64,000 nucleotides of DNA. It comes from an uncultured Clostridia bacterium. GTDB lineage: Bacteria > Bacillota > Clostridia > Oscillospirales > Ruminococcaceae. Below, piece after piece: positions 45,501 to 52,708 of the stretch (positions are counted from its first letter, which is position 1; each line of letters opens with the position of its first letter). Where the stretch lies: positions 22,625 to 86,624 of the forward strand of contig CALCUE010000045.1 in the NCBI GenBank assembly GCA_937906945.1, in the 5' to 3' direction. The notes under the pieces were generated by a model. It was not told where the DNA came from. It saw only the letters and a list, made by a program, of their open reading frames with translations, and did not search any database. A program made the position numbers and the translations under genes.

Positions 45501-46225
45501 TTATAGGCTTCGATCTGCTTTTGTGTCAGCGTGTCGTTATAGTTTCCAAGAGAGAACAAATCCTCCAACGAGGCCACATTGAGCCAAGGCTCCATATCGG
45601 ACAGAATCTGCGCAAAGTTTTCCGCTACGGGGCTTTCTTTGACCAAACCAAAGATGCGGATATTATCGATGAATTTGGGAAGATTTTCATCAATCAGTCG
45701 ATGGGATACCGCAGTGGCTTTTTCCTCTTCGGAATACATATTCATCCGGTTTTCGTTATAGCCGGTGAAGTATGTCGTAAAGGTTCTGAAACTCTCATCG
45801 TAATAGAGATCAGGATGATTCTTTTGAATCCAGTTCTTTAATTCGATTTGGACGAGTTCCTTTTTATTCAGAATATTGAAAATATCCTGCTTCTTAAAAC
45901 AAGCGACGATTTCTTTCCGCAGAGAATCCTTTATGGCTTTATATTTGTTTTTATATTCATCAGTTTTCTTTTCCTCCGCACCGGCGGTATAAAGAGTATA
46001 GAAATCCTCAAGACCGGTCAGCACAGCATTTTCCAGCGATTTGTCAATAAACCATTTATGAAATTCATCGATGGTTTTCTTCATTTTTTTATAGCTTTCC
46101 GCCAGTTCCGTGTCGGTTTGAAGGATACCTTTTCGCTCGATATTTTCCAACGTTTTTCCCATCGGAATCAGTTCGAAGCGCAAGGTTTTCTGAACGGCGT
46201 ATTGATTGACAAATTGTTCTAACAT
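42518..46225 (-). CDS. cas12a: CRISPR effector nuclease Cas12a (Cpf1)
   Basis: 1235 residues, full length. Opens with FVNQYAVQKTLRFELIPMGKT (WED-I/REC start). The crRNA-processing His800 lies in FQFHVPITMNF. RuvC residues are Asp835 (IGIDRGERHLLY), Glu940 (VVLEDLNGGF) and Asp1191 (DADANGAFNIARKG), closely matching the positions in the Lachnospiraceae enzyme. It processes its own pre-crRNA and cuts T-rich-PAM DNA. ATG 46225 follows AAGGAGG. The array lies 231 bp downstream on the same strand; no cas1, cas2 or cas4 is present on either side. Confidence 0.98.
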   Translation of the reverse strand: MLEQFVNQYAVQKTLRFELIPMGKTLENIERKGILQTDTELAESYKKMKKTIDEFHKWFIDKSLENAVLTGLEDFYTLYTAGAEEKKTDEYKNKYKAIKDSLRKEIVACFKKQDIFNILNKKELVQIELKNWIQKNHPDLYYDESFRTFTTYFTGYNENRMNMYSEEEKATAVSHRLIDENLPKFIDNIRIFGLVKESPVAENFAQILSDMEPWLNVASLEDLFSLGNYNDTLTQKQIEAYNLVIGGRTEENGKIRGLNEYINLYNQRNPNAKLPKFKMLYKQILSERVSISWLPEAFENAEEMLTAVNDFYLDYTENIANALRQIFCDLPERDENRLYINGAAVTDISNRLFGYYGVLRDALGIDPDEKKKADYYSVAQLQTALDDYVATMDEETNPRLFAVYNKSCIVSSFSDEFSREDGGISEKIINAYEVVKDLLNTAHGEDFRLTKEDTEHLKSLLDSLMELLHFIKPLYLKSDVSLPKDDVFYGAFSPVFEQMQLLTKLYDKVRNFVTKKPYSTEKVKLNFDCSTLLDGWDVNKETQNLGVLLLKDGKYYLGIMNKANNKIFSDLKPCEDKDCYQKVMYKLLPGPNKMLPKVFFSKSRIDEFQPSDNILRIRKNETFKKGPLFSLEDCHTLIDFYKASIAKHPDWRQFDFHFSPTEQYADISEFYREISDQGYRLTYMPVSVNYVDKLVEEGKLYLFQIYNKDFSPCAKGKPNLHTLYWKALFDEKNLADVVYKLNGEAEIFYRKASIPEANKTVHKANAPIGKKNPHLEGQTSTFAYDITKDRRYTVDKFQFHVPITMNFKADGTPRINGSVCEYLKNNPDVNVIGIDRGERHLLYLSMIDRSGRVVKDKNGKFIQYSLNTVSGEYKNSEGKSVLFETPYHELLDKREKEREEAREAWDTVENIKELKTGYLSQVVHHIAKLMVDYNAIVVLEDLNGGFKNGRKKVEKQVYQNFEKALIEKLNYLVFKDAKDDEPGGLYRALQLTEKFKSFKELNKQSGFLFYIPAWNTSKIDPVTGFVDLLKPKTDMNMKEAAAFFSKFDGIRYNAEKDYFEFAFDYANFTDKANGSRTNWTVCTFGDTRYVFDRYKNNGKGGYENWNVTERLKALFDKNGIDYRSGDLRSAITSQRSSPFFASLIKLLKVTLAMRYSSAEDQKDFILSPVADENGEFYCSEGRNDGLPQDADANGAFNIARKGLWVLKQIDQAEKYTDWTTKITNSQWLHFAQTDL

Positions 46226-46283
46226 AATTTTCCTCCTTATCTTTATAGTGGGAATATGGTGATTTATAGGAACAAAATGGTTT

Positions 46284-46324
46284 TAGTACAAACCCATTGT
46301 AGTACAATTTATAAGAAAAGTCAG
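46284..46324 (-). promoter_or_regulatory. cas12a promoter with repeated TACAA/TTGTA half-sites
   Basis: Minus strand CTGACT, 17-bp spacer, TACAAT (46296-46301). Overlapping it are two direct copies of TAGTACAA starting 16 bp apart (46284, 46300) and a perfect palindrome ATTGTA-G-TACAAT (46296-46308), which look like operator half-sites. Confidence 0.55.
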
Positions 46325-46590
46325 CTGTCTTTCGGGAAGTTTTGGGCGACGAAGGACTTTTTTTGCCGGCGCTCTTCGACAAGTCGAAGGACTTTTTTGC
46401 CGAGAAGCAGAACAAAGGGCATGACGAAAGCCATGGCGCAGCAAAGGCTCGCGGTTCCTTTTGAAAGAGCGAAAAGATTCCCGACGGTTTTGGGCCGGAA
46501 AGCGAAAAACCAGAAAAGAACGAAGCTGATCAAAGTGACCTTCGTGAAAAGTAAGTTCGGAATCTCTGTATCTATCATAATGCATTTCAT
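46321..46590 (-). CDS. Possible small membrane protein upstream of cas12a
   Basis: An open frame of about 89 codons from ATG 46590 (longer to a TTG at 46647) encoding two hydrophobic stretches (LLFTKVTLISFVLFWFFAF and CAMAFVMPFVLLLG) and a basic tail. None of the candidate starts has a good ribosome binding site, and the 3' end overlaps the cas12a promoter. It may be a real small membrane protein, a decayed gene or chance. No family recognised. Confidence 0.35.
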   Translation of the reverse strand: MKCIMIDTEIPNLLFTKVTLISFVLFWFFAFRPKTVGNLFALSKGTASLCCAMAFVMPFVLLLGKKVLRLVEERRQKKSFVAQNFPKDS

Positions 46591-46678
46591 AAGTGAAATC
46601 AACGGATTTCCAGTATTACGAAAGCCGATAGGACGAAAACGGGACAAGAACGGCAGCGCTTTTTCTTTATAAAACCTT

Positions 46679-46707
46679 TTGCATTGTCAGGCGTTTTGTG
46701 ATATAGT
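46679..46707 (+). promoter_or_regulatory. Promoter of flavodoxin gene
   Basis: TTGCAT, 17-bp spacer, TATAGT at 46702-46707. Confidence 0.65.
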
Positions 46708-46735
46708 TGGTACAGAACGGAAAGGGGGCTTCCTT

Positions 46736-47230
46736 TTGAGGACTCTCATTGTATACGCGACCAAAACGGGAACGACGAAAAAATGCGCGGCGCTTCTGGC
46801 GGCGAACCTCGGGATCGATTCCTGCGCGCTGTGGAATATGGCCGACGGCGAACCGGATCTTTCCGGCTACGACGCGCTGGTTTTCGGGTCGCCCCTTCGA
46901 ATGGGCGTGATTGATAAAAAAATGGCCGCCTTTCTGGAAAAGAAAAAGGCGGAAGTTTTAGAGCGGCGGTTCGGGATCTTCCTCTGCGGCTGTCTGGAGG
47001 AGAAAATATCGGAAGCCATCACGAAGAATTTTTCCGAGGAGTTTCTGGAAAAAGCCCGCTCGGTCGAGTATTTCGGAGGCGAACTTTCGGCGGAAAAGAC
47101 CCGGGGGCTGGAAAAACTGGTCATCCGTTCGCTTTTTAAGATCGCGCAGAAGGATCCCGATTTTCATCTGGCGGACAAAATCCTGCCGGAGGTCATCACC
47201 GGTTTTGCCGGGGAGCTTTATGGAGAATAA
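46736..47230 (+). CDS. Flavodoxin-domain protein
   Basis: 164 residues. The N-terminal phosphate loop TLIVYATKTGTTKKCA is typical of flavodoxins and HemG-like proteins (TXTGTT for the FMN phosphate), and YDALVFGSPLRMG is the second FMN loop. Such proteins carry electrons in the cytosol or, in the HemG subfamily, oxidise protoporphyrinogen; a precise role cannot be given. TTG start at 46736 behind AAAGGGGG. It is monocistronic with a terminator at its end. Confidence 0.85.
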   Translation: MRTLIVYATKTGTTKKCAALLAANLGIDSCALWNMADGEPDLSGYDALVFGSPLRMGVIDKKMAAFLEKKKAEVLERRFGIFLCGCLEEKISEAITKNFSEEFLEKARSVEYFGGELSAEKTRGLEKLVIRSLFKIAQKDPDFHLADKILPEVITGFAGELYGE

Positions 47231-47232
47231 AA

Positions 47233-47265
47233 AAGGCCCATCCGATTTTCGGATGGGCTTCTTTT
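47233..47265. terminator. Terminator between flavodoxin gene and pgsA
   Basis: GCCCATCCG/CGGATGGGC stem over four T residues; flanking A- and T-rich runs make it usable from both sides. Confidence 0.9.
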
Positions 47266-47822
47266 TATGATTTTTCGTGGATCAGGCGAAGGAAATAGAG
47301 CAGATACATCACGAGGGAAAAGATGAGGGTGGCAGTACAAAAAGTGAAAATTCCGTCAGCGACCTTGGCCGATATGGACGGAAACAGCAGAAGAACGGCC
47401 ATACATCCCTCGAAAACGACGGTGGTGAGTTTCCCGAACCATTGGGCCGAGCCGACGGTGTCGGTCTTTTTGAGGCTGATGAGACCGACGACTCCGACGG
47501 TGAGCTCCTTGACGGCGAAAATAATGAAAAGGATCCAGATCTCAGGATAGCGGAGGGTCAGCGCCAGGATCAGCGAACCCTGGGTGAGCTTATCGGCGAT
47601 GGGATCCAGAATTTTTCCGAAGTCGGAGACCATATCAAATTTTCGGGCGACGATCCCGTCAAAAATGTCGGACAAAGCGGAAAGAATGAGAACGGCAAGC
47701 CCTTCGTAATGGAGGCCCTTTCCGACATAGAGCCAGAGAAAGAGCGGGATCAGAAGGATGCGAAAGACGCTCATCCCGTTGGGGATCGTCAGAATATCTT
47801 TTTTGGTCCAGCGTTTTTTCAT
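47265..47822 (-). CDS. pgsA: CDP-diacylglycerol-glycerol-3-phosphate phosphatidyltransferase
   Basis: 185 residues, an integral membrane enzyme with the CDP-alcohol phosphatidyltransferase signature DIFDGIVARKFDMVSDFGKILDPIADKL (DGXXAR-X8-GXXXD-XXXD). It makes phosphatidylglycerol phosphate. ATG 47822 lies behind AGGAG. It follows the plsC gene by 16 bases, so phosphatidic acid and phosphatidylglycerol steps share an operon. Closely related CDP-alcohol transferases (e.g. PssA) differ in length and loops; PgsA is the better fit. Confidence 0.9.
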   Translation of the reverse strand: MKKRWTKKDILTIPNGMSVFRILLIPLFLWLYVGKGLHYEGLAVLILSALSDIFDGIVARKFDMVSDFGKILDPIADKLTQGSLILALTLRYPEIWILFIIFAVKELTVGVVGLISLKKTDTVGSAQWFGKLTTVVFEGCMAVLLLFPSISAKVADGIFTFCTATLIFSLVMYLLYFLRLIHEKS

Positions 47823-47838
47823 GAAAAATCTCCTGCGT

Positions 47839-48678
47839 TCAAACAGAGGTTTGGTCCGGGAAGGACGGCGTTTCTTCCCAGCCGAGGTCCCGGCAAAGGA
47901 TGGCCCGGGCCTTATCGCCAAGGGAAGCGGTGGAAGCGCCTTTGACTTCCTCCGCGGGAATGACGCCGCAGATATGGATCTCGACGTTCGTCCGGCGGAA
48001 GGGAACGTTCTTTTTGACAAGGTCCGTTCCGGTGACGGCAGTGACAACGATAGGAACGCCGGCACGGACGGCAATTTTTAAGGAACCGTTATGAAAGGGC
48101 AGAAGGCCGGCTTCCTTGTTGCGGGTGCCTTCGGGATAAAGACCGATGGAACAGACGTCGCCGGTCAGAAAATCGGCGGCCTTGTGAATGGTTTTCATGG
48201 CGTTGCGGGGGTTTTCCCGGTCGATGGGAAGGGCGCAGATCTTATGGGCGAATTTTCCCACGATGGGGATCTCCATATTTTCGGGTTTCGTGATGAAACC
48301 AAGCTGCAGGGAATCCAAAGCATAGAGGCTGATGAGCGGGTCAAAGGCGCTGCGGTGGTTCTGAATGAGCAGAAAACGGCCTTTCGGCACCGTTTCAAGC
48401 CCGGTGACCCGGACGTGGACGTTGAGAAGCCGCAGCCCCATGGCGATGGTGGCGGCGGTCACTTTGCGATAGAGGGAGGAATCCGTTTCCACCGGCTTTT
48501 CCTTATCGACGAAGCACGACAGAATAAAAAGAAAAAGTACGTGGAGCAGAAGGGCCGCGACCATATAAAGTAGTATGAACAGAATTCCGAAAAGAATGAC
48601 ACCGACCCCCGAAAGTCCGAGCGAAAAAACCGTCAGCGCGGCCCAAAGGACGCTGAGGACAAGATAGACAAAGAACAA
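47839..48678 (-). CDS. plsC: 1-acyl-glycerol-3-phosphate acyltransferase
   Basis: 279 residues. Two to three N-terminal hydrophobic helices, then acyltransferase motifs NHRSAFDP (HX4D), and YPEGTRNKEAGLLPFHNG, the substrate-binding box. Produces phosphatidic acid at the membrane. I place the start at TTG 48678 behind GAAGGGGGG; a longer in-frame TTG at 48744 overlaps the promoter -35 and cannot be the start. Operon with pgsA. Paralogue of the gene at 1588-2388. Confidence 0.9.
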   Translation of the reverse strand: MFFVYLVLSVLWAALTVFSLGLSGVGVILFGILFILLYMVAALLLHVLFLFILSCFVDKEKPVETDSSLYRKVTAATIAMGLRLLNVHVRVTGLETVPKGRFLLIQNHRSAFDPLISLYALDSLQLGFITKPENMEIPIVGKFAHKICALPIDRENPRNAMKTIHKAADFLTGDVCSIGLYPEGTRNKEAGLLPFHNGSLKIAVRAGVPIVVTAVTGTDLVKKNVPFRRTNVEIHICGVIPAEEVKGASTASLGDKARAILCRDLGWEETPSFPDQTSV

Positions 48679-48715
48679 AGAAGCGAGCCCCCCTTCAACA
48701 AAACTTTCCCGTATC

Positions 48716-48744
48716 ACTTTACCATATTGGAGCGAAAAGTGCAA
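48716..48744 (-). promoter_or_regulatory. Promoter of plsC-pgsA
   Basis: Minus strand TTGCAC, 17-bp spacer, TAAAGT. Confidence 0.65.
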
Positions 48745-48790
48745 GAAGTCAATTTTTAATCCTTTCTTAAATCGTCGGACCGGTTCCCGC

Positions 48791-48820
48791 TTGACACAAA
48801 AGAGGACACCGCTTTATAAT
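48791..48820 (+). promoter_or_regulatory. Consensus promoter of comEC operon
   Basis: Perfect TTGACA (48791-48796), 18-bp spacer, perfect TATAAT (48815-48820). Confidence 0.85.
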
Positions 48821-48891
48821 GGATTTTGGGAAAAGCTGTCGAAAAAAGGCTTTTTTGCTCTGATCGGCAAAGTGGGAAAGAGGGACGCTTT

Positions 48892-51036
48892 TTGTATTAT
48901 AAAATCAGCCGTTTCGGCTTTTTTATGTTGGGAGCGGCCCTTTTCGCTTCGGTTTTGGAGCCGGTGGCCATCGGGGTCATCGGAGGCGTCGCCTTTCTCG
49001 CGGCTATTTTTATGGGAGTTTCGTCGAAAAAATTCCCGGCGGTCACAACGGCGCTTTTCGCCGTCGCTTTCGGAATGGTCCTGGTCGGGACGTTCTGGGT
49101 CCGAAATCTTCTGCCGCTGAAAAAACTGGAGGGACGGACCGCCGAGATGATCGGCGTCGTGACGGAGCTTTCGTCGGGAAAGGGCAACGCCTCCTACCGG
49201 CTGACGACTTCGGCGGTGAAGATCGACAAAGTGCCGCAAAAGGTGGAGATTTCGGTATCCGGCTATGGGGATTTCGGCCTTGAGGTCGGGGACCGGATCG
49301 CCGGTACCGTCACGTTTTTCTCCCTGTCAGAGGAAAATATGGCGCAAAAGCTGGCCAACCGGTCCGACCGGCGCTTTTTATACGGCTATTTTGAGGGAAC
49401 GCCGACCGTTTTGGAAAAGGACGTTTCGTTTGCGGGGAAAACGGTGACAAGGATCCGGGAGGCGCTCTCGTCCCTTCTTGACCGGTATTTTTCCGATTGG
49501 CGCGCCGGGTTTACCAAAGCGCTTTTGCTGGGGATCCGGGCGGATCTGCCCGACGAAGTGACCGGCGCTTTCCGGCGATCCGGTATGAGCCATATCTTAG
49601 CGATCTCAGGTCTGCATTTTTCGATCCTCTTCGGCGGGATTCTTCATCTTGTGAGGAAAGAAAGCCGGGAGCTTTGGAAAAACGGCCTTCGAACGGGGAC
49701 GCTGATTCTTCTTATTGTCGGTTATATGACGCTGACGGGTTTCGGTCCTTCGGTGCGAAGAGCCGGGATCATGCTGATTTTTTATCTGCTAGCTCGCTGG
49801 ATGCTGGCCCGGGTCGAGACGATGGAAAATCTCGGCGCGGCCATCGTTCTGGTGCTTCTGTTCGACCCGATGGCCGCCTGCGACGGCGGTTTTCTGATGT
49901 CGGTCCTGTGCACCGCCGGTCTGATTCTTTTTGAACGGTCCTTGACGATCCGGCTGCTTCGAAGCGTTAAGAAGCCACGGGTGCGGCGGTTTCTGTTCCT
50001 TCCGATCCAACTCTTTTCGGTGAGCTTTGTGGCGTCGGCGGCGGTACTTCCGGTGGCGGTGCTTTGCTACGGAAGCGTTTCCATGGTGGCTCCGTTTTCC
50101 AACCTTCTTTCCGGTTTTCTGACGGGAGCCACGCTGCTTTTCGCTTTTCTGACCGTGCTTTTCGGGCTGTTTCCGCTTTTCTCACCGGTGGCGAAGGGCT
50201 GCGCTTTTCTGGCCGGTGTGGCGGAAAATCTTCTTTACCGGGACGCCGCGTTTTTCGCCGGTCTGCCGCTTAGCTACGTGGAACTGGAAAAAGGATGGAT
50301 CACGATCGCCATTCTCGGCGCGATGACGCTTTTGCTTCTTCCGTTTTCGGAAAAGGATCGGAAAAAGCGGAATTTCCGGTTAGCGGTGATCCTTTCCGCC
50401 TTTCTGTTCCTTTTTGGGGAGACGGCGCAGGCGATTTTTTACCGGGACACGGTAAAAACGACGGTGATGGCTCTTCGGGAGGGAACAGCTGTCACCTGTG
50501 AGCGAAACGATTCGGCGATCCTTCTGGCGAAGGGCCTTTCGGCTTCGGACGCCTACCGGCTTTCCGCTCCGGTGGGAAAGAACACGGTCATTCTTCTGGA
50601 TTCCGGGGAGACTTCGGTGGAAAAAGACCTTTGCGGCCATCTGAAGCCGGAAAAAGCCCGTGTCACCTTTCCAGAGAGCGCCGAGCGGACAGCAAACGCC
50701 CGAACGGACGCAAAGGGCGTCTTCCGTTTTGGCGAAAACGCCTCGGTCCGGTTCGGGGAAGACTTCGCCCAGATCGACACCGGCGATATTCTTATCCTAT
50801 ACATTTTCGGAGAATGTGATATAATAGAAATAGAGCCGCGGTTCCGAAGAGCGGAGCTGATGATTTTGGAGGGCGTTTCGCCGGAGGCGTTTCCGGCGCT
50901 TCGCTGCCGGTATCTGGTTTTGCGGGAACAAGGCGGTTTTTACAGCGGGACAGAAGAAGTCCTCGTCCTTTCCGAGGGCGAGCTTACCTTCCTGTCCCGG
51001 GGAAATACCATAAAGAAAGGGGGAAATCTTTCGTGA
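48892..51036 (+). CDS. comEC: ComEC/Rec2 DNA-uptake channel protein
   Basis: 714 residues. Short N-terminal membrane helices and an OB-like domain (about 70-180), then the competence-domain channel with RSGMSHILAISGLHFSILFGG and GFGPSVRRAGIMLI. The C-terminal region has the size of the metallo-beta-lactamase domain, but I find no HXHXDH motif, so the nuclease-like part looks inactive or diverged. ComEC moves single-stranded DNA across the membrane. TTG start at 48892 after GAAAGAGGGA. It overlaps holA by four bases. Confidence 0.9.
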   Translation: MYYKISRFGFFMLGAALFASVLEPVAIGVIGGVAFLAAIFMGVSSKKFPAVTTALFAVAFGMVLVGTFWVRNLLPLKKLEGRTAEMIGVVTELSSGKGNASYRLTTSAVKIDKVPQKVEISVSGYGDFGLEVGDRIAGTVTFFSLSEENMAQKLANRSDRRFLYGYFEGTPTVLEKDVSFAGKTVTRIREALSSLLDRYFSDWRAGFTKALLLGIRADLPDEVTGAFRRSGMSHILAISGLHFSILFGGILHLVRKESRELWKNGLRTGTLILLIVGYMTLTGFGPSVRRAGIMLIFYLLARWMLARVETMENLGAAIVLVLLFDPMAACDGGFLMSVLCTAGLILFERSLTIRLLRSVKKPRVRRFLFLPIQLFSVSFVASAAVLPVAVLCYGSVSMVAPFSNLLSGFLTGATLLFAFLTVLFGLFPLFSPVAKGCAFLAGVAENLLYRDAAFFAGLPLSYVELEKGWITIAILGAMTLLLLPFSEKDRKKRNFRLAVILSAFLFLFGETAQAIFYRDTVKTTVMALREGTAVTCERNDSAILLAKGLSASDAYRLSAPVGKNTVILLDSGETSVEKDLCGHLKPEKARVTFPESAERTANARTDAKGVFRFGENASVRFGEDFAQIDTGDILILYIFGECDIIEIEPRFRRAELMILEGVSPEAFPALRCRYLVLREQGGFYSGTEEVLVLSEGELTFLSRGNTIKKGGNLS

Positions 51037-52085
51037 TTTTTAAGGATATGGAGGAAGTGCGCCGCCATCTTCGGATCGGACTGCCGCTTCCGTGCTATTT
51101 TGTCTCCGGTACGGATGACCAGAGAAAACGGGCCGTTGTCAAAAAGCTTTCGGATCTTACGGTAGCCGGCGGCACCGGCTTTGACAGCTACCGCTTTTCC
51201 GGGAATGTGTCGGCCGACACGCTGGCGGACGCCGCTTTTGAGATCACCTTCGGTGGCGGACGGCGCTGTGTGGTCGCGGAAGATATTCCTTTCAACAGCC
51301 TCGGCGACAACGAGTATAAAAAATTCGAGGAACTGGTGGACGAAGTCGGCGCCATGGGCGGCGGTACCGTTTTGATCTTTTCGTTCAGCACCGTCGATCC
51401 CGACCAGAAAAAAGAGGGGAAGCGCAACCGCTTTGAGACGCTTCGGAAAAAGATCGACAAAGTCGGCGGCGGAGTCATTCGCTGTGACACGGCGTCGGTG
51501 CCGGAGCTCTGCGCGATGATGGAACACGCCGCCGAACGGTATCACTGCGTCCTGAACCGGGATTTATGTAACTATATGGTGGAACGCTGCGGACAGGACA
51601 GCGCTCTTTTGATGAACGAAGTCAAAAAGGTGGCGGAATTCCACGGCGAAGGCACCATCACCAAAATGGAAATCGACCTTCTGACCTGCCCGACGCCGGA
51701 TGCCCGGATCTATGATCTGACGGCGAAAATTACGGCAAGAGACCGGGACGGCGCTTTCGGCGTTCTGGAGGAATTGCGGGAGTTGGGAGAAAGCCCGGCG
51801 GCGATTTTGAGCGTTCTTTCCGGGTCGTATCTGGATCTTTTCCGGGCGAAAACCGCGAAAAACGCCGGAAAAGGCAAGGCGGAGATCGTGGCGGACTGGC
51901 CGAAATACGCCCGACGGGATTTTGTGGTCGGAAAGGCGCTGACGGCGCAGAGCCGTTACACCAAAGCGGAGCTTCTGCGGTGTCTGGACATTTTGCTCGC
52001 CGCTGAACAGCGTGTCAAAAGCACCGGGATCGACGATGACATCATTTTGGACGAGACGGTCGCCCGGCTTTTTGCCGTGAAGTAG
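51033..52085 (+). CDS. holA: DNA polymerase III delta subunit
   Basis: 350 residues with the three-domain clamp-loader layout: N-terminal strand-loop region (LPCYFVSGTDDQRKRAVVKKL), central YKKFEELVDEVGAMGGGTVLIFSF, and the C-terminal collar helices (ARIYDLTAKITARDRDGAFGVLEELRELGESPAAILSVL). Delta opens the beta clamp during loading. GTG start overlaps the comEC stop, the usual arrangement in Firmicutes. Confidence 0.94.
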   Translation: MIFKDMEEVRRHLRIGLPLPCYFVSGTDDQRKRAVVKKLSDLTVAGGTGFDSYRFSGNVSADTLADAAFEITFGGGRRCVVAEDIPFNSLGDNEYKKFEELVDEVGAMGGGTVLIFSFSTVDPDQKKEGKRNRFETLRKKIDKVGGGVIRCDTASVPELCAMMEHAAERYHCVLNRDLCNYMVERCGQDSALLMNEVKKVAEFHGEGTITKMEIDLLTCPTPDARIYDLTAKITARDRDGAFGVLEELRELGESPAAILSVLSGSYLDLFRAKTAKNAGKGKAEIVADWPKYARRDFVVGKALTAQSRYTKAELLRCLDILLAAEQRVKSTGIDDDIILDETVARLFAVK

Positions 52086-52091
52086 GAAGCT

Positions 52092-52706
52092 ATGGAAAAA
52101 AAGAACGAACGGATCCGTCTCAAAGAGACGGTCATTGTGGAAGGAAAATACGACCGGATCCGTCTGGCGGCGCTTTGCGACGCCAACATTATGGAACTGG
52201 GCGGATTTCGGATCTATAATAATAAAGAGCGATTGGCGCTCATTCGCCGCATCGCGGAAAAGACGGGGATCATCCTTCTGACCGATTCCGATTCCGCCGG
52301 TTTTCGCCTGCGGCACTATCTCTGTTCGGCCATTCCGAAGGCCAACATCAAAAACGTCTATATTCCCGCCGTTTCGGGAAAAGAAAAGCGGAAAAACCGC
52401 CCGGGAAAAGAGGGCCTTCTCGGCGTGGAGGGAATGACGACCGAAGCGCTTCGCAAAGCTTTTACCGCGGCGGGGATCACGCCGGAGGAAGAACAGGAGC
52501 GAAAGCCGGCCCTTTCCACGGCGGAACTCTATGCCATGGGTCTTTCCGGCGGCGAGAATTCGTCGGTCCTTCGGGAAAAGGTCTGCGCCTATTTTGAACT
52601 GCCGAAGTTGCTTTCGACCAAAGCGCTTGGCGAGGTGCTTCCCGTTCTGACCGACCGGGAGGAGCTTTTGGCTGTCCTTAAGAAGATCAAAGAAGAGGAG
52701 GGATGA
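52092..52706 (+). CDS. rnmV: Ribonuclease M5-type TOPRIM protein
   Basis: 204 residues. TOPRIM domain with the catalytic Glu in ETVIVEGKYDRIRLAAL and the DXD motif in LLTDSDSAGFRLR, then a C-terminal DUF4093 RNA-binding region. RNase M5 trims 5S rRNA precursors. The gene sits six bases after holA and its stop overlaps the next ORF, so comEC-holA-rnmV-MBOAT-DHHW reads as one operon. Confidence 0.88.
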   Translation: MEKKNERIRLKETVIVEGKYDRIRLAALCDANIMELGGFRIYNNKERLALIRRIAEKTGIILLTDSDSAGFRLRHYLCSAIPKANIKNVYIPAVSGKEKRKNRPGKEGLLGVEGMTTEALRKAFTAAGITPEEEQERKPALSTAELYAMGLSGGENSSVLREKVCAYFELPKLLSTKALGEVLPVLTDREELLAVLKKIKEEEG

Positions 52707-52708
52707 CG

